A DNA stretch of 64,000 nucleotides from Pseudopyrenochaeta lycopersici (taxonomy: Eukaryota > Ascomycota > Dothideomycetes > Pleosporales > Pseudopyrenochaetaceae): the NCBI GenBank assembly GCA_003313425.1, contig NHZP01000036.1:186001-250000 (forward strand), given 5' to 3'. Each line of letters begins with the position of its first letter. The first letter of the stretch is position 1. The notes below the pieces were generated by a model. It saw nothing but the letters and a program-made list of their open reading frames with translations. It had not been told where the DNA came from and ran no database searches. A program made the position numbers and the translations under genes. Of this stretch, positions 1 to 11,189 are shown piece after piece.

Positions 1-2
1 TG

Positions 3-3000
3 GTGGCGTTGGGAGCAAGATGGTGGATGGAAGTCGAGGCGGAGACATGGGCAGAGACCAACGGCCCATGGCTGCCACTAGCATTAAGCGTCATCAACGG
101 ACGACTGGCCCCAGATGATTGGGTCCTCGATAGTGGAAGCTACACACACGTGACCGGAAGACGGTCGCTTTTTGAGACACTAAGTCCGGCGCCACCTGGG
201 AAGCGGGTGATGGGCGTCGGCGGAGGCGTGGCAATCGCTGGCGTTGGGACAGTCAAGATCCCGATCGCCTGCGAGGTCGACGGCAAAGTCTATAACAAGA
301 CCTTCACCATTCAGAACATCTCGTATGCGCCAGGTCTCCCTTTCAACATCATCTCTTGTCGAGCGTTGACGTTGACGAATGACGGAGAGAGGGCAGGCAT
401 ACGCTTCGTGATGGATGGCCATGATCTTGAGATTGTGCGGACAGAGACTGGCCAAGTGGTAGCCACGGCTGACTGCCGCACCACCGACCTGTACGTGCTG
501 TCACGACCGAAAGCAGAAGCCACCCGAAAGCGGCGACCGCAGCCATATGCCTTTACAGCAATACCCTCAGACGTGCCTATCGAGACTCACCATCGTCGAC
601 TGGGGCATCTCGGAGAAGGGAGGTTGAGGAGGCTGCTACGACGTCTCAAGGTGTCAAGTTCAGAGGACCCACTACCTCCATGCGAGTCCTGTATCCGAGC
701 AGGCATGAAGAGGAGAAACTTCAAGGACTCCGGGATAAGGAGCAAGAAGCCTTTGCAGAGGGTCTTTGTTGACCTAGCAGGGCCAGTCAACGCGTATGAT
801 GGCAAGAAGAAAGTCAATGATCGCTTCGCTCTCACCATTACAGACGATTATACAAGATACAGATGGGTGAGAGTGTTGCGACACAAGAACGATGCAGCAA
901 GAGAACTGCAAATCTGGAAGACCCAGGTCGAGAAAGAACTAAAATACGAACTGCTAGCCATCCGAAGAGATAATGGCGGAGAGTTCGATAACAAACTATT
1001 AAACGAGTTTTTCAGAGAGACAGGTGTCAGAGTTGAGCCTACAGCACCACATAATCCAGAGCAGAACGGGGTCGCAGAAAGGGGCATGAATATTTTGTTC
1101 ACTGCAGTAAGAGCGATACTAGACGAGTCGAATCTCAGTCAACATTGTTTCGCTGAGATCCTCATCAGTGTCACTGACATAGTCAACTATTGCCCAACGT
1201 CGGCTAATCCCAACGATCAGCCACCATACGAGCGACTGTATGGAAGGCCACCGCCGATTGAGCACCTGTGCGTGTTGGGCTGCGAGTGCTGGAAGCCCCG
1301 ACCCCGAAACGACTACTCGAACTTTAGGAAGCTTGATCCCCGGGCGGATAAGTGCTATCTTCTCGGTTGCGTTGCGAAACATCAGTATCGTGTATGGAAC
1401 ACCTGCACCGAGCGAGTTGAGTTAGTTCGAGATCTGCACTTCAATGAGGACATATTTGGTCCAGGGGGAGAAATCCCCGAGACCGTGCGCCGGCCAGCCC
1501 ATTGCGATGAGGTTAGAATTCAAGATACCCTCGCACAGAGGACTAAGCGGCGAAGGTACTCCACGATCGAGGGGGAGACTCTAGCGGCTTTGTCAGTGAA
1601 GCCTGCCGCGATCGATGGAGGACTCGTGTTAGTCGCCGAAAACGGCGAGATAAATGAAGCGGAACGCTTCTCCGAAGAGAGTACACAGACTCAGGTGGCC
1701 CAGTCGCTAGCGTCCGCAGACCATGACGATTGGAGCGCAGTAATTGAGTGTTTAGCTGCGCTGTCAGCGCTGGAGAAGAATCAAGATAAACTCGAGAACC
1801 ATGTGGTTGATTATGCTGCTGGTGACGCATACGAACCAAAGAACTATGAGGATGCTGTCACGTGTGCGGACGCATCACGATGGCTTCCATCTATGGACGA
1901 AGAAGTCAAAGAGATTATAGCCAACGACGTGTGGGATGTCGTGGATACCCCACCAGGAGTGTCAATCCTAACCGGCAAGTTTGCATACAAGGTCAAGACC
2001 AATGCCGATGGAAAAGTCACTCGTTACAAGTCCCGATGGTGCGCCCGCGGATTCGAACAAGAGCTAGGCGTCGACGTTCTCGAGACGTTTGCGTCGGTGG
2101 TAAAGCCGATGAGTTACAAGCTTCTGTTCGTTCTGGCCTGCCTGCTAGGCTGGTCGATCGAGCAGATGGACGTCAAGACAGCCTTTCTGTATGGCAAGAT
2201 CGACACAGACGTCTATATGGAACTACCACCAAATATCAAGGACCAGTACCCTGGGAAGATTTGCAAGCTCAAGAAGGCCCTATATGGGCTCAAGCAGTCT
2301 CCTCGGATCTGGTACCTTACCTTGAGCCAGGCGCTGCGGCCTATGGGATTCGTGGCAATCTCAGAAGACCATAGCGTCTTCGTCAATCGAGACAAACGTC
2401 TGGTCATTGCGACATATGTGGATGACCTCTTGATCTTAGGGAAAGATAAAGAGACGATTACATCCGTCAAAAGCGCTCTGTCAGAGCACTTCAAGATGAG
2501 CGATCTCGGTCCGGTCGCCCACTATCTGGGAGTGAAGGTGATCCGGGAGGATACCTCGCGGGGTAGTAGGATTAAGCTGACCCAACGCGCATATACCGAG
2601 AAGGTGCTGAGAACCTTCGGAATGGCAGACTGTACTCCTGTGGCGACTCCGATGGACGACAAGCTTGTGTTAGAACCCAGTAAAGAGGCGTCAGACTCGC
2701 AAGATCGGAAATGGTACCAGCGAGCGGTTGGAAGTCTTATGTATTTGATGCTCTGTACTCGCCCGGATATTGCATATGCGGTTAGTCAGCTAGGTCGCTT
2801 TGCCGCCAATCCGTCACAGAAACACCATGCGGCCTTGAAGAGGCTTCTTCGGTACTTGAAGGGTACCAGTGACTACGGCCTGGTGATAGATACGCAAGAT
2901 CGAGCCGATATTCTGATAGGCTACACAGACGCAAACTGGGGAAGAGATGATGATCGCCGATCAACTGGGGGTTACGTCTTCACGTTTGCCGGCACCGCCA

Positions 3001-3398
3001 TCAGCTGGAAGTCGAAGCGTCAGGCTACAGTGGCGCTGTCCAGCTGTGAGGCTGAGTACATTGCGGAGTCTGAGGCCGCGAAGGAAGCGATATGGCTGCA
3101 GCGACTGTTGTGTCAACTGCGAGTTGACCTCTCTCAGCCGAGCGCGTCTGAGCCAGTAACCATACTCGGAGACAATCGAGGGGCACTGGCCTTGGCCAAG
3201 AACCCGATGTATCATGCGAGAACGAAGCACGTGGACATCCGGTACCACTTTGTACGAGAGAAGGTAGAGGAGCAGCTAGTTAGGATGGAGTGGATCGCAG
3301 GCGAGTTGAACCCAGCGGATGGACTCACTAAGCCGTTGAGCAAGACGAAGTTTGAGTCCTTTCGGCGAATGGTTGGCTTGCGAAGGATCGATGAGTAG
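3..3398 (+). CDS. Ty1/copia Gag-Pol polyprotein (5' part outside window)
   Basis: Retrotransposon polyprotein that makes and integrates the element's cDNA. The frame is open to the window edge, so the Gag end is missing. Residue numbers count from the first codon seen. Visible in order: aspartic protease motif DSG at 43-45; pre-integrase HHCC zinc site (H197, H202, C227, C230); integrase catalytic D257, D323 and E359 with 35 residues between the last two; reverse transcriptase from about 620 with YVDD at 805-808; copia RNase H with GYTDANWG, then SSCEAEY and DNRGALAL near the end. This protease-integrase-RT-RNase H order defines Copia (Pseudoviridae) and excludes Gypsy. All 1131 codons are open with no RIP-type stops, unlike the second copia element at 25.1-28.7 kb, so this copy is young or recently active. 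The stop is followed by a purine-rich tract and an LTR. Confidence 0.95.
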   Translation: MALGARWWMEVEAETWAETNGPWLPLALSVINGRLAPDDWVLDSGSYTHVTGRRSLFETLSPAPPGKRVMGVGGGVAIAGVGTVKIPIACEVDGKVYNKTFTIQNISYAPGLPFNIISCRALTLTNDGERAGIRFVMDGHDLEIVRTETGQVVATADCRTTDLYVLSRPKAEATRKRRPQPYAFTAIPSDVPIETHHRRLGHLGEGRLRRLLRRLKVSSSEDPLPPCESCIRAGMKRRNFKDSGIRSKKPLQRVFVDLAGPVNAYDGKKKVNDRFALTITDDYTRYRWVRVLRHKNDAARELQIWKTQVEKELKYELLAIRRDNGGEFDNKLLNEFFRETGVRVEPTAPHNPEQNGVAERGMNILFTAVRAILDESNLSQHCFAEILISVTDIVNYCPTSANPNDQPPYERLYGRPPPIEHLCVLGCECWKPRPRNDYSNFRKLDPRADKCYLLGCVAKHQYRVWNTCTERVELVRDLHFNEDIFGPGGEIPETVRRPAHCDEVRIQDTLAQRTKRRRYSTIEGETLAALSVKPAAIDGGLVLVAENGEINEAERFSEESTQTQVAQSLASADHDDWSAVIECLAALSALEKNQDKLENHVVDYAAGDAYEPKNYEDAVTCADASRWLPSMDEEVKEIIANDVWDVVDTPPGVSILTGKFAYKVKTNADGKVTRYKSRWCARGFEQELGVDVLETFASVVKPMSYKLLFVLACLLGWSIEQMDVKTAFLYGKIDTDVYMELPPNIKDQYPGKICKLKKALYGLKQSPRIWYLTLSQALRPMGFVAISEDHSVFVNRDKRLVIATYVDDLLILGKDKETITSVKSALSEHFKMSDLGPVAHYLGVKVIREDTSRGSRIKLTQRAYTEKVLRTFGMADCTPVATPMDDKLVLEPSKEASDSQDRKWYQRAVGSLMYLMLCTRPDIAYAVSQLGRFAANPSQKHHAALKRLLRYLKGTSDYGLVIDTQDRADILIGYTDANWGRDDDRRSTGGYVFTFAGTAISWKSKRQATVALSSCEAEYIAESEAAKEAIWLQRLLCQLRVDLSQPSASEPVTILGDNRGALALAKNPMYHARTKHVDIRYHFVREKVEEQLVRMEWIAGELNPADGLTKPLSKTKFESFRRMVGLRRIDE

Positions 3399-3468
3399 GG
3401 CAACGTCTCCAGAGCATGAACGACGTGTGCGTGCCTAGCGGCAATTGAGGGGGAGCACTGCCCTCATC

Positions 3469-3590
3469 GAGGGGGAGTGTCAAGATGGGCGATGAAGGCA
3501 GTGGTCATGTGACCTTGTCATGACTAATTAGCGTCATTACTTAGTCTCAGGCCCAGCTTGATTAATGAGACAACTCTTACACCCCAAAAG
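3469..3590 (+). repeat. Polypurine tract and 3' LTR (truncated) of the copia element
   Basis: A polypurine tract (GAGGGGGAG, 3469-3477) follows the polyprotein. The LTR starts at 3478 with TGTCAAGATGGGCG. A second similar purine run lies at about 3447. The LTR reads for roughly 110 bp and then meets hAT transposase sequence near 3590 with no terminal CA, so its 3' part is missing or displaced. The first 36 bp recur in reverse complement at 5829-5864. The 5' LTR is outside the window. Confidence 0.75.
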
Positions 3591-3592
3591 TT

Positions 3593-5077
3593 TTGACACG
3601 TCACAAAAACACCAATGGCTACTTCGTCACAGACAATGCGGAGAACAATGACACGTGCCTTGAAGACCTAGGCACTGAGTTCGGCTCCAACAAGCAGCAC
3701 AGGCGGCTTCGTTGCTGTGGACATATTATCAACCTTGTTGCTCGATCCATTCTCTTCGGCACGGACGCTGATGCGTTTGAGGAGGACTGCCAAGCCGACA
3801 AAGAGGTCCAAGACGAGATGAAACTCTGGAGGTCGAAGGGGCCAATCGGCAAGCTGCACAATATTGTTCACTGGGTGCAAAGATCGGGCCAACGTACGGA
3901 GAAGCTTCACAAGCTCCAGCTAATTGAGAACACCGCCTTGAATCTTGAAGACAAAACAACGTACAATGTCATCACAGATAACGCTACCCGCTGGAACTCA
4001 TCTGAGGCGATGATGGAACGAGGTTACCAGCTTCGGAATGCGCTCGACTCCATGATCCAGGCAGAAGCTACGGAGTGGAACCAGTACATGGCCAGGAGGA
4101 CCCAGAATGGGACAAAGCCGATGCCCAAGAAGAGCCGAAAGACACCTGCGACTGTTGACGATAAGATGTCTGCTGAGGACTGGTCAGTGATTGCAGAGTA
4201 TCTGGCGCTATTGAAGCCGCTAAACACAGCTACCAAGCGCCTCGAAGGCCGACCCAAAGAAGGTGAGCCAAATCCAGCTTCCTGCCGCTTAACATTGTAT
4301 TTATATTTTTCAGGGAAATTCGGTGCGGTCTGGGAGGTTCTACTGACTATGGAGTGGCTTCTGAAGCATCTGGAAGAGTCAAAGATACAACATGAACGAG
4401 ATGAAGAACCGCACTTACGGATTGGCTGCAATCTTGGCTGGATGAAGCTAGACCAATACTACACCCTCACTGAGGACAGTCCTGCATATCTTGCAGCCCT
4501 TGTTCTCCACCCCGCCTTTCGGTGGGCAACTGTCGAGGCACAATGGGCTGGTCATCCTGATTGGCTAGTGAGAGGAAAAGCAGCCGTGCAAGAACTGTGG
4601 GAGGACTATCACACCCTCCCTGTCGAGCGGGATACGATACCTGAGCAGCCCACTATTACAAGGAAGACCACCGACCTAGACGATTTTATGGCATCAATCA
4701 GAAAGCCCAGCACTCAACCTGCACCTTTACCTTCGGCTACGCGCGATGAGTACACAGCGTGGATTGCCACTACTGATCCAGGCGACTGCTTGGTGGATGA
4801 TCCGATTCAGTATTGGCTTCTCCGAAGACGCCAGTATCCACGTCTGTCGCGAATGGCAATCGATCTCTTTTCAATTCCTGCGATGTCGTCTGAGCCGGAG
4901 CGAATATTCAGCCTTGTGGGACATATGGTTACAGACCAGAGAGGGCGACTGCAAGCGGATATTATAGGAGCAGCTCAATGCATCTCGTCTTGGGAGAGAA
5001 GTGGGGCTATCCAAATATCCAAATCGATCCAAATCGATCCAAATCGATCCAAATCAAATCAAATCAAATCAAATTGA
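3593..5077 (+). pseudogene. hAT-family transposase, 5'-truncated
   Basis: Transposase of a cut-and-paste hAT DNA element. It aligns by eye with the intact 852-aa copy at 61.0-63.6 kb from about residue 347 to the end. Shared blocks include DNA(E/T)NND, RRLRC(C/S)GHIIN, W(R)(S/K)KGPIG and the C-terminal dimerisation region QYPRLSRMAIDLFSIPAMSS followed by ERIFSL. The BED zinc finger and first catalytic Asp are absent, and no ATG starts the frame, which opens directly after the copia LTR. A canonical 51-nt intron, GT at 4263 to CAG at 4313 with a CTTAAC-like branch site, lies in frame, so the ORF runs through it. Removing it joins RPKEG to KFGAVWE and restores the alignment with the intact copy. 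It is a fragment and cannot encode a full enzyme. Confidence 0.85.
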
Positions 5078-5097
5078 AGGTCCAATTTGATTTGATT
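5009..5097. repeat. ATCCAAAT-type short repeat array after the hAT fragment
   Basis: Repeated ATCCAAATCG and CAAATCAAAT units, then the complementary TTTGATTTGATTT, directly after the hAT coding end. This looks like subterminal or terminal DNA of a hAT element. A second array built of the same words lies at 11276-11397. I could not fix an element end or a target duplication. Confidence 0.6.
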
Positions 5098-6027
5098 TAT
5101 CTGTTTGCAAGCCTGTCTATAGGGCCGTAGCTCCACCAAGAACGGAGTGCAATTTCCGAATAGAGAGAGAGAGAGAGGAGGCGAAGGGAAAAAACAGCCC
5201 CGGTAGACCATATATGCACACGATCGCTGTCGTGCCAACGATCCACACTGTTCCTCAGCGCCAATTTGTGTGTTCATAACGTCGAGCGTTAAAGAGAAAT
5301 TTATACAAGACGCTTGCCAGTAGAATTTTGAGGGAGACTCGCATTAAAATCTCGCACCCAGGACTGCATCCGTGTGCAGCGTGACGGCCCAGCGCAGCCA
5401 CGTGTGGTCATTCAACCAGCGAGAGACGATCTTTCCTTGATGTTGCTTGTTGAAGTCGAACCCTAACGACATGAATTGGGGGAAGGGGGCACAAAGTATT
5501 GTTATGCCAGGGTAAGTTTTGTAGGTGGGGCCATACGGCCTTTTTAGAAGGCTTTATGTAAGGGATCCCGGCCTAGCCAGATTAGTAAAATATGGTAATC
5601 CAATTAATTTGATGCTGTTTTATAGGGCTAGTCTCTGTCGCAGAAATCAGTAATACTTTTGTCAGAATTTAATGAATCTTTTGGCCGTGATCGTGTTCAT
5701 TGTTCTTTTGGTTCTGTTCTCTCTCCTTTTTAAACACAGATCTGATACATCGGTGATACATAGGTGATACCGTCCACGATGCAGTATTCGTGTACTTCAG
5801 TTTTTATGCCTCTTATCTGACAACATCGGTCACATGACCACTGCCTTCATCGCCCATCTTGACAATCTATACTCACTTATTTATGACTATAGACTTTAAA
5901 ATTTGTAGTGATGCTTACTTGTGATAACTAGAAAAGAGAATATCTGGCTGTATTGAAACAATATCGATATCAACTTGGCCAATACGCAGGTTTGACTCAC
6001 CATGGCGCTATGGCCTGATAGGCAGAG

Positions 6028-6059
<32 letters not shown>

Positions 6060-6568
6060 GTGATCTTGTATCAAGTAAAGCTTTTAATTCGTTTGATTGA
6101 GTTTTTATGACGTATAGAACTACCTAGCCTGCCTTTTGTACGGTCTTTCTGTTTCGCTATAGCCCGTGGAGTAACTGCACCAGTTGCGGAAGTCTGCGGA
6201 CCTGCTATCGGCAATACATAAATAGATCTAAAGAGAACAAGTAGCCTGATATAAGCGTCATTGCACCTGATCAATCCAAGAGCTATCACCTTACTCGATG
6301 AGGATAGGTGCCTTCGACAAGGTAGTAATATACGGTAGTTCCATCATCAACTCGGAATTCCGAGTCGAGTGCTAGCGGCTATGGTACAAATAGAAACTGA
6401 CAACTGTATTTCTAAGCAAGAGAAACTAGTAGCTTAGCGCAATCCCTCCGTCAGACGTCTTGAGATATAAGATGCCCTTTGAACGTAAATGACGGATTAT
6501 TGAATGGGGTCTATGCAATCTAATCTCCTTATATTATTCCTACTACCCAGTTTTTCGTTAAAGACAAA
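5098..6568. other. Non-coding interval with LTR scars and a GT microsatellite
   Basis: No convincing gene. Contains two short inverted LTR pieces (5778-5822 and 5829-5864, listed separately) and a (GT)n microsatellite at about 6028-6062. A short GA run lies at about 5161-5177. The last 300 bp should hold the promoter of the SDR gene starting at 6569. Confidence 0.6.
5778..5864 (-). repeat. Back-to-back inverted stubs of two LTR families
   Basis: 5778-5822 is the reverse complement of the LTR start at 20744-20788 (TGTCAGATAAGAGG family). 5829-5864 is the reverse complement of the first 36 bp of the copia LTR at 3478. Both stubs end at the expected TG/CA terminus, six bases apart. They are remnants of two different retroelements, not complete LTRs. 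Confidence 0.7.
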
Positions 6569-7984
6569 ATGTCACCGAAATCGATTTTGATCTTTGGCGC
6601 TACTGGCTACCTCGGCGGATCGTTTATTTCCAGACTCTACGATAAATACGGTTCGACACTCGAAGAGCACTATAAGGTCACAATAGCGTGCCGAAGCACT
6701 GAGAAAGCCTCTAAGATTAAGAGTTTCCTGTCTGGAGTACAGGTAGTTCATTTGGACCTTGAAGATACGCCAGCCGTTGAGCAAGCAGCCTCGCTAAATG
6801 AAATCATTGTCCAATTAGTTAGTTCACTAGCATTTCACCTATCACTTCTAAGCTTGCTAACTCAGAATGCTATCAGGCTGACTGTGATACTCTGCAATAT
6901 ATACTGGCGATTCTAAAAGGGATGAAGGAGAGGAAAGAGAGGACAGGTGAAACCTCATCTCTCTACCACGCTGTGTGTTCACTTTATCCTACTCTCTAAC
7001 AAGTATAATGCTAACAAAAATAGTCCGGCACAGGTAAGATAAATAAGCTACCCTTGTCGACCAGCATCTCTGATAGATTAGCTTTTATTTGTGAGGATAC
7101 CAAGGGTCAAGCCTCGATGAACACCATTTCAGATCTGGAATCAGACAAAATCAACGCCGTTCCGCTCGACAAGCCCCGTGAGTATGGTACCTCTTATTCA
7201 TCATCGTCTATGTCTGATATGCTCCGAAGACAGAAAGGTCGACGACACTATAGTAAGGGCTGACGAAGCTGGCTACGCTCGAGCTTATATCATCGTGCCT
7301 CCTGCCATCTTTGGGATGCCAACAGGTGTTATGGATGAGCATGGGCTTGCGAGTCGAATCTCAGCGCCCGTTCAGAGAATGGTACATGTCTCAGTGGAGC
7401 GTAAAGCAGTAGGCCAAATTGGACCGGGAGAGAATTGGTGGCCAGTGGTACATGTAAATGATGGTACGTTCAATCATACACGAATTTGATGAGAACCGCC
7501 AAGATGACTCTTTCAAATAGCTGCATCCATGCTGCTCTTTCTCCTGGAGAGTAACGGCTTAGGTCATGGGCGAGATGGATTTTACTTTGCCATAAGTGGC
7601 GTCGTGCAGGTCAAGTCGGCCTTGGAGACGATGGCAAAGACGCTACACTCTATCGGTATCTCTGAATTAAAGTCACCGAATGCTTTCACTCGAGATGAAG
7701 CAGACCGTTTTGTGGTAAGGGTCTCTTCCCAATGTCTCAGTTATCATGGAGGATACCTTATGGTTCAATCATCCGGTGTACTGACGGTCGCACAGATTCA
7801 CTACTGGGGATGGAACCTGGTGTGTCGCAGTGATAGGGCGATGGATGCAGGTTGGAAGCCGGTTCATAGTGCTGAAGAGTTTGAGAAATTTGTGGCTGAA
7901 GAGACGCGGAGACTCGGACCCATGCCATTGGACAGTTATGGCGGATTCCGCTCGTTTCTCCAAGATACTATAGACGCTCAATAG
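6569..7984 (+). CDS. NAD(P)-binding Rossmann-fold protein (extended SDR / epimerase-like), 7 exons
   Basis: Probable cytosolic NAD(P)-dependent oxidoreductase or epimerase-like enzyme; substrate unknown. Exons: 6569-6817, 6877-6972, 7024-7033, 7082-7177, 7230-7463, 7521-7714, 7796-7984. They sum to 1068 nt, giving 355 aa plus stop with every junction in phase. N-terminal dinucleotide motif FGATGYLGGS (residues 9-18). Other blocks: LKGMKERKERTG, then a short SGT block, VRADEAGYARAYIIVPPAIFG, WWPVVHVND and GWKPVHSAEEFEKF near the C-terminus. These are typical of fungal atypical/extended SDR proteins of about 340-360 aa. Every intron is GT-AG; most show branch-like CTAAC or CTGAT. The third exon is only 10 nt; the alternative is to read through intron 3 (7034-7081), which is 48 nt and in frame. 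ATG at 6569 is the first in the frame. No stops or RIP signs despite transposons on both sides. Confidence 0.85.
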
Positions 7985-8190
7985 GCGAATAACGGAAAAG
8001 CTGGACCTATCCAGCGCGCACATTCTGTATTAACGTAGTGTATGGAGATTTGCACCATATGGGCATATGCACCAGCTAACCGAGGTCCCCCCATCGTAAC
8101 CCTTCTACCTCATACAATGGGCTATAAAAAGAACCTAAAAGCAATCGAAAATGAAACCAAAATATCAGAGGCTATTCAGGCCCTAACGTA

Positions 8191-9990
8191 ACGTGTTCCA
8201 CCAGTCAGTGGCCAAAACCAGTCAGTGGCCAGCCCCACCAAAATCGACGGAACGTTTTGCTCAATTGCTCAACAACAGCACATTAAATTGTAAATTTAAC
8301 AAAGAGATAAGCTATTCTATCTACCTCTACACTGAGTTCGAGTATGTCCTTGAATATGACAGTTGCTGCACGTTGGCGGGGCGCGCTGGCGCACTCGCTC
8401 AGGCTGAGCTTGACTACCCTCATCTACCACCCTATCAGCCTCTGCAGCGAGCAGCTGGCCTAGCTCAACCTGCAGAGCTCCTCCATGAGCAATATATCGC
8501 CTGCGCTGCTGCTTCTTATGTTTTTTATACTTGAGAGCTGCGCGCAGCTTTGAATTCTCGTCTGCAAGGATGACTGCTGAGGTAAGAGCAAGATGGCAAC
8601 CCTTAACAAGCTGGCTAATAGCTAGACTGGTAGGGCTCTGAGACTGACGACGCAGGAGATCTCTTACTAACTGAGCCTGTTGATCAAGCTGAGATACCGT
8701 GCGAGGCGTTTCAGCTACCCAGTTAGCTGCTGCAGCTGCTGCAGTAGGTGGTGGAGACGGCGTACGGACAACTGTAAGCGATGAGAGCACACGCTCTGGA
8801 CAAGCTGGGACAAGGCCTGTTGCCTTGAAGCCTGCCTTGATGTTGTTCTCTGTGAATACCTCGGATCTAACCTTAAAATAGATAGAGAGGAAGTCTAGCT
8901 TATCGATGTGAAAGACGCCTACACGGGCAAGGTCTTCTATCGCTCTGCCGTACGCTCGCTTGAGAGGAGAGAAGCAGCCAACATCGAGAGGCTGCAGGAG
9001 ATGCGAGGTATGAGGAGGCATACAGAGGGTGATGATATTGCTCTGCTTGCAGTACTGGTCAAACTCAAGAGTAGCATGACTACTGTGGCCATCTAGCACA
9101 AGCAGGCGATAGGCTCCTTGAGCGCAAGACGCAGTATGTCTGTCAAAGTGCTTTAGCCACTGGAGGCCTATCTGATGAGTTGTCCAGCCATTGTCGCTGA
9201 CTGTGAGTACTGAGCCTGCTGAGCCTGCAGGGAGGGTATTGTACCAGGCTGCCTGGTGATTCTTGGCGGATAGAATAATGAGAGGAGGCAGCACCCTGCC
9301 TGTCGCGCTGATAGACTCAATTGTTGTAACCCAGTCGCGGTTGCCTGGTTGAATCATAGTAGCGCGACCTATAATGTCTGCGCTAGTGACAACTTTTGAT
9401 GTTGCTGCGACGCCCATCATAAACCCAGTCTCGTCAAAGTTATAGAAGTCTGCATCTGCTATGCCGTTCGCGTGGCATATCTCTTGTACTAGCTTGAACC
9501 ACGCGCTGATAGTAACTAGATCCTCACATCGAGCGCGCTGTGAGTGGAGCTTTCTATTCCACTTTGTCTGCAGCTCTAGCTAGCTGTGGATAAAGCGCGA
9601 CACCCAGTTCTTGCCAATAGGCTGAGGAGGAGGATCTTGGGCGCGCGCAGCTAGCAGAACATCTGCCATTTGATGTACTTGGATAACCGCGGGCGGAAAT
9701 CCTCGTCGAGAGAGGTCTAGTATCCATTGAACAAGGGACTGCTCTTCAACAGAGTCTAGCTTGCGCTTCTGGCGATTGCGCGTGGCCTGAGGTAGGCTAC
9801 CTTGGAGGCGACGTCGAAGGGTTGAACGAGGGACAGCAAATAGCGCAGCTGCAGAGAAAACTCGAGAAATCTGGTTTTTATGAATTGCTGCTAGAGCAAG
9901 CTCAATTCGGCCTTCTTGGTTAGCCATTGAGAGACGTTGTTGAGAGGCTGTTGCTGTTAGAGCAGTCGGCAGAGTTCATTAAAAGAGAAA
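8191..9990 (-). mobile_element. Tigger/pogo-type DNA transposon, one end visible
   Basis: The end at 8191 reads ACGTGTTCCACC directly after a TA, the same terminus as the element at 43480-45598. Tc1/mariner/pogo elements insert at TA. The transposase runs leftward toward this end. No matching right end is seen before the duplicated segment starting near 10027, so the element is probably truncated; 9990 is approximate. Confidence 0.7.
8317..9927 (-). pseudogene. Tigger/pogo DDE transposase with one nonsense codon
   Basis: Transposase with an N-terminal psq/CENP-B-type helix-turn-helix (MANQEGRIELALAAI, then PRSTLRRRL and RRGFPPAVIQVHQMAD) and a DDE catalytic domain (DFYNFDETGFMMG, LLVLDGHSSH, CMPPHTSHLLQPLDVGCF). 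Charged C-terminal tail with a CSNCHIQGHTRTQC zinc-knuckle-like end. The frame from ATG 9927 to the stop at 8317 is continuous except for one TAG at 9580-9582, right after GKNWVSRFIHS. CAG-to-TAG at a CpA fits a single RIP-type change. The length (about 535 codons) is normal for fungal pogo-like transposases, so the copy is otherwise complete. Confidence 0.9.
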
Positions 9991-10051
9991 AATATATTTA
10001 ATACCCGAGCCTAGTCTAATAGTATAAGCTCAAGAGACGCACATAAGTAAA

Positions 10052-10272
10052 TGTCGCAGGCCAGATCCACCTGGTGGAAGCTCATTGGCTCAGGAATCAA
10101 TCATCACATGATAGCTGTCGCGAGGGACATAAAAGCACCTCTCCTCACTATAGCACAAAAAAAGAGGATCTCACATCTACATACATACAATACACACACA
10201 GTTACAATGCATTCTTCTCATTTTCTTCACCCATTTTCACTGTTCGTTTTAACACACACGTCCAGTGCGACA
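10052..10272. mobile_element. Solo LTR, 221 bp, with GTAAA target duplication
   Basis: Begins TGTCGCAGGCC and ends GTGCGACA. It is flanked on both sides by GTAAA (10047-10051 and 10273-10277). Copy B of the duplication lacks it, so the empty site is visible at about 17481. Its termini match the LTR family of the copia element at 24.9-28.9 kb. Confidence 0.85.
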
Positions 10273-11189
10273 GTAAATGAATATAAATGGTGAGAAATAA
10301 TCGCCGTGCTGCTAGGAGCTGCCTGTGGTATTATCACTTATATTATAGGTGGTGGCGTCGGCATTGACAAAACGCCAAAGTGCCTAACTCGCAGCTGGTG
10401 GACTCTGGATGATAGAGGCTACTTTCCCAATGCACGACGAGGATACTGTATCGAACTCTGAGCATACTCGAGTGCCATCGACCCGCCGACCAAGCTTGCG
10501 GTACACACGCTGGCTCACGTACCTGCCGCCGTCTAGCGCAGTATCCTACGTAGGTCTGGCACGAGCCTACCGCTGGGGTCCATTCTGCCGACCCTTGTCC
10601 AAAGTATGTTGGCATTGCCAAGGCGCGGCGCATCTAGGCTGGGCCCCACTCTAGCCGGTGGAACGTAACTTTAATGTGACTCTAGACCGCCATGCTCGGA
10701 ACTCCGAGTGTGCGCCAAGCGTCTCGCGGAGTGCTGAAGTGAAAGGAGGCATTGCAGGACTCGGACCGAGCAATGCCGATCATGTTCCGCATGACTGCAT
10801 GTGAAGACTCGATAGGCTGCGAGACGATCGGATGGAGTCATTGGTAGGAGCGTCGTGATGCTCTCCGAAGGACTAGCGCTGTATTTGTCAGCGTGCACCT
10901 ACCGTGGACCTTTCGTATCGGTGCCTGCTTTCTCTGTCTGCGCTCTGCTTCCACAATGCTCTTGTCCATGATTGTGAATTTCTCCCCATCAGCTAGAGAT
11001 CCTCAACATTTTTTCAGTGTTGGATTTATATAATTACTTGGATGCTGATCATTTCAACTCTAGACACAGTAGCCACTTTGGCACTTCTGTGCCAAGGGGA
11101 GAGGGGATCTTCTCAAGCGACCGGAATCCCGAGTGACCTTTTGACCTATAGCGAACCTGGTTCGCCACCCCAATTCAGCCTCCACCCAG

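Noticed and set aside
1862..2374. 170-aa ORF inside the copia polyprotein in another frame
   Set aside because: Shadow of the RT-coding frame; no domain of its own and arginine-rich as expected from a shifted frame.
6028..6062. GT run as a regulatory Z-DNA site
   Set aside because: A plain dinucleotide microsatellite about 500 bp from the next gene; nothing supports a role.
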